This document shows, piece by piece, positions 37,262-38,539 of a stretch of 38,539 nt of DNA. Source of the DNA: a virus; the IMG/VR virus record IMGVR_UViG_3300047274_000230, positions 1 through 38,539 of that record, one strand, 5' to 3'. A model generated the notes under the pieces. It ran no database searches. It saw nothing but the letters and a program-made list of their open reading frames with translations, and was not told the origin of the DNA. Both the position numbers and the translations under genes were made by a program. Positions within the stretch are counted from its first letter, which is position 1; each line of letters opens with the position of its first letter.

Positions 37262-37263
37262 GA

Positions 37264-37515
37264 TTAACAGGAGGGTGGCCTCCCTTCAAGCTTAGATACT
37301 CTTTGTTCTACCGTCGATAACCTATTGAACGTCTCCCGGCGGTCTTCCTTAATGTCCGTGTGAAGTACCTCAAGTTGAGTGGCAATATGCTCCACCGCAC
37401 TGGTTAGCCGGATTACAGCATCACGCGCTTCATCGTTACGTTTACTAAAACCCATGGCGCCCATGGCTGCCACCGAAATTGATGCACCGGCCACTGCGGC
37501 AACGATTTCAATCAT
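37264..37515 (-). CDS. Membrane-anchored coiled-coil protein, holin-like (83 aa)
   Basis: Residues about 3-23 (EIVAAVAGASISVAAMGAMG) form a small-residue-rich membrane helix. Residues about 27-78 are a charged coiled coil (RDAVIRLTSAVEHIATQLEV, LHTDIKEDRRETFNRLSTVE). An N-terminal membrane anchor followed by a coiled coil resembles XhlA-type lysis accessory proteins and some class II/III holins. It precedes the small membrane gene by 2 nt and the endolysin. I infer a lysis role. The ending is GRPPSC with a short tail. Confidence 0.65.
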   Translation of the reverse strand: MIEIVAAVAGASISVAAMGAMGFSKRNDEARDAVIRLTSAVEHIATQLEVLHTDIKEDRRETFNRLSTVEQRVSKLEGRPPSC

Positions 37516-37539
37516 GGCGGCAATGGCTACCTAACTAGA

Positions 37540-37677
37540 TTAGCGACCTTGGCCAATCAGCTTCTTTTTGCCGCGACGACGTGGGCGACTGTTTTGCCCC
37601 ATGCCTTGACTGGTTGTTTTGGGGCGCCCAGCTTGGTGTTCCAGACGCCCCGTTCCTGTTTTTGCCTTTACAGCCAC
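37540..37677 (-). CDS. Small basic protein (45 aa)
   Basis: A 45-residue basic protein from a GTG start: MAVKAKTGTGRLEHQAGRPK, TTSQGMGQNSRPRRRGKKKL, IGQGR. The 'KTGxGRLEHQAxRPKxTxQGxGQxSRP' pattern is one I recall as a small, widespread cyanophage protein, perhaps DNA- or RNA-binding. No ATG in this frame is better. It is 24 nt upstream of the 83-residue gene and follows a hairpin region. Basic residues are mostly Arg/Lys and Gly, so it is likely disordered. Confidence 0.72.
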   Translation of the reverse strand: MAVKAKTGTGRLEHQAGRPKTTSQGMGQNSRPRRRGKKKLIGQGR

Positions 37678-37694
37678 GTCGAAATGTAGAAAGT

Positions 37695-37717
37695 TAAACC
37701 GACTTTACTGCGGTTTA
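37695..37717. other. Hairpin between 37677 and 37732
   Basis: Perfect TAAACCG/CGGTTTA inverted repeat with a 9-nt loop. No long T-run follows on either strand, so it is at best a weak terminator or an operator. Confidence 0.4.
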
Positions 37718-37731
37718 TCAAACTATCGACA

Positions 37732-38040
37732 TCAGCTCCAAGGCACGCCAGTTGCTTTGGTCGGTGCGCGCTGCTGATCAATTTGACCCTGCAGGGCAGC
37801 TTCAATTTCAGAAACTTTTTCGTCGCCGCCAAGGGCTTCCTTGACCCAGCCGATCACGGTTTCTTCCGTAAGGTCGGCGTAAGGAATCAAGTTGTCGGGA
37901 CGCTGGAAGCCGATAGATCCGTACGCCGAACTGGAGTACGTCCCGTCATTCGCAGCGACGGTATAGTGTGCGCAAAAAACAAAACCATCGTCAGTTTCCC
38001 TTTCAAGAGTGCTGACGCCCCACTCGAAGTTGGTGGCCAT
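37732..38040 (-). CDS. Phage protein of unknown function (102 aa)
   Basis: A 102-residue beta-rich protein: MATNFEWGVSTLERETDDGF, VFCAHYTVAANDGTYSSSAY, GSIGFQRPDNLIPYADLTEE, VIGWVKEALGGDEKVSEIEA. The 'F-E/W-x-V-x-x-L-E ... V-x-x-x-H-W/Y-x-V/L-x-A-x-D-G-x-Y-x-A-x-x-Y-G' pattern is a common small phage family (I recall DUF7936-type). It is usually near structural or lysis genes. Biological role is unknown. Confidence 0.72.
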   Translation of the reverse strand: MATNFEWGVSTLERETDDGFVFCAHYTVAANDGTYSSSAYGSIGFQRPDNLIPYADLTEETVIGWVKEALGGDEKVSEIEAALQGQIDQQRAPTKATGVPWS

Positions 38041-38119
38041 GATGAAGAACCAGACTGGTACAGAGTAGTGGGCTTACAGCCAGTTGGGAAGTGCCGGCTG
38101 TCCGCACTAGAGAAGGTGA

Positions 38120-38323
38120 CTACGAGGCTTCAAGCTCGTCAGCAATGGCAAGAATGTTTGGACGGTAAATCCAATAACCATCGCCGTCATCGCATTTGCA
38201 GTGCTCAGCAAGAGCACGAAGGGCGGCAGCCAATGCTTCGGGACTAATTTCGTATGGATCTGCTGTCCAGTGACTGATGTAGGCGTCAAACACTGCACGC
38301 GCAGCGGGTGAAAGTTCAGACAT
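38120..38323 (-). CDS. Small hypothetical protein (67 aa)
   Basis: A 67-residue protein: MSELSPAARAVFDAYISHWT, ADPYEISPEALAAALRALAE, HCKCDDGDGYWIYRPNILAI. The 'LSPAAxAVxDAxxx ... AAALRALA ... ILAIAxELE' pattern is one I know from small proteins shared by cyanobacterial phages and genomes. It is helical. Unknown function. About 80 nt of noncoding DNA separate it from the 102-residue gene. Confidence 0.65.
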   Translation of the reverse strand: MSELSPAARAVFDAYISHWTADPYEISPEALAAALRALAEHCKCDDGDGYWIYRPNILAIADELEAS

Positions 38324-38337
38324 AGAAGTGGTAATGA

Positions 38338-38499
38338 CTAGGCGGTGTGCTTCTTCAGAAACTCGACCAGCAAGCGATGCGCTTCACCGGCATCAGCAAT
38401 GAACTGACCGTTGTAGTGGAAGCCTTCCTCGTCAACACGGATGACTTCCTTGCCACGCTCGCTCAGCGTGATCTCGGAGCGGTATTCTTCTTGGGTCAT
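38338..38499 (-). CDS. Small hypothetical protein (53 aa)
   Basis: A 53-residue protein: MTQEEYRSEITLSERGKEVI, RVDEEGFHYNGQFIADAGEA, HRLLVEFLKKHTA. Strand-helix pattern 'V-I-R-V-x-x-x-G-F-x-Y-x-G-x-x-I-x-D-x-x-E-A-H-x-x-L-x-x-F-L' suggests a compact alpha/beta peptide. It is 14 nt upstream of the 67-residue gene and is the last complete gene before the right edge; 40 nt beyond it hold no gene. Confidence 0.65.
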   Translation of the reverse strand: MTQEEYRSEITLSERGKEVIRVDEEGFHYNGQFIADAGEAHRLLVEFLKKHTA

Positions 38500-38539
38500 G
38501 GTTTCTAGGGAACTGTGGCCAGGGGCAGGAGGTGCAAAC

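Noticed and set aside
1-38539. Circular closure of the cut fibre gene with the right end
   Set aside because: Joining base 1 to base 38539 does keep the frame open for only about 11 codons before a stop, and the added residues do not look like a fibre C-terminus, so it gives no support for a complete circular genome.

Overview
This window looks like most of a tailed siphovirus genome infecting a cyanobacterium, probably a Synechococcus/Cyanobium-type host. The head and long non-contractile tail genes follow the lambda/HK97-style order: terminase, portal, MuF-like protein, scaffold, capsid, head-tail connectors, tail tube, a tail chaperone with a frameshift extension, tape measure, L/M/K/J-like tip proteins and fibres. 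The cyanophage assignment comes from the fibre N-terminal motif (LRSGTADKRPTPG...LFFKDSAG...VKVGP) and from several small proteins I associate with cyanophages; both are memory-based family recognition. I saw no integrase, tRNA, photosynthesis gene or CRISPR array. The left edge cuts a fibre gene.

Layout. (1) Positions 1-24601 are the late block, almost all on the minus strand, so it is transcribed right to left: terS, terL, a small gene, portal, MuF, small accessory genes, scaffold, major capsid, decoration-like protein, connectors and three tandem paralogous small proteins, tail terminator, major tail tube, tail chaperone, tape measure, tip proteins, fibres. Two rho-independent terminators punctuate it, after the decoration-like gene and after the tail tube gene. 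One lone plus-strand gene sits at 18903. (2) Positions 24602-24819 separate the divergent blocks and hold two helically phased repeat arrays (candidate origin, operator or packaging site). (3) Positions 24820-35227 are the early/accessory block, mostly plus strand. It carries a replication-protein-like gene, a PD-(D/E)XK exonuclease, a single-strand-annealing-like protein, a RusA-like resolvase, ribbon-helix-helix and helix-turn-helix proteins, and many small tightly overlapping ORFs. A 462-bp G-rich pentanucleotide-like region (27052-27513) has no credible gene. Two minus-strand genes interrupt the block, one of them an HNH endonuclease. (4) Positions 35233-38539 are minus strand again: a dCTP-deaminase-family enzyme, a bifunctional GH24 + M15 endolysin, a small membrane gene with a textbook -1 frameshift signal, a second membrane/coiled-coil protein and several small proteins.

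How it fits together. The exonuclease and annealing protein form a likely recombination pair, with RusA resolving junctions. A family of sigma70-like promoters (TATACT-type -10, about 17-nt spacer carrying a small inverted repeat next to GGGG/GGAG) precedes the plus-strand operons at 25761, 28376, 30428 and 32312; a -10-like copy on the minus strand precedes the small gene upstream of portal. The most interesting unannotated signals are the -1 frameshift site in the lysis region, the 7 x 10-bp CCG array with its neighbouring TGRGAC array, the promoter/operator family, the +1-type tail-chaperone frameshift and the G-rich repeat region. All calls rest on reading the sequence and remembered family features; no database search was run.
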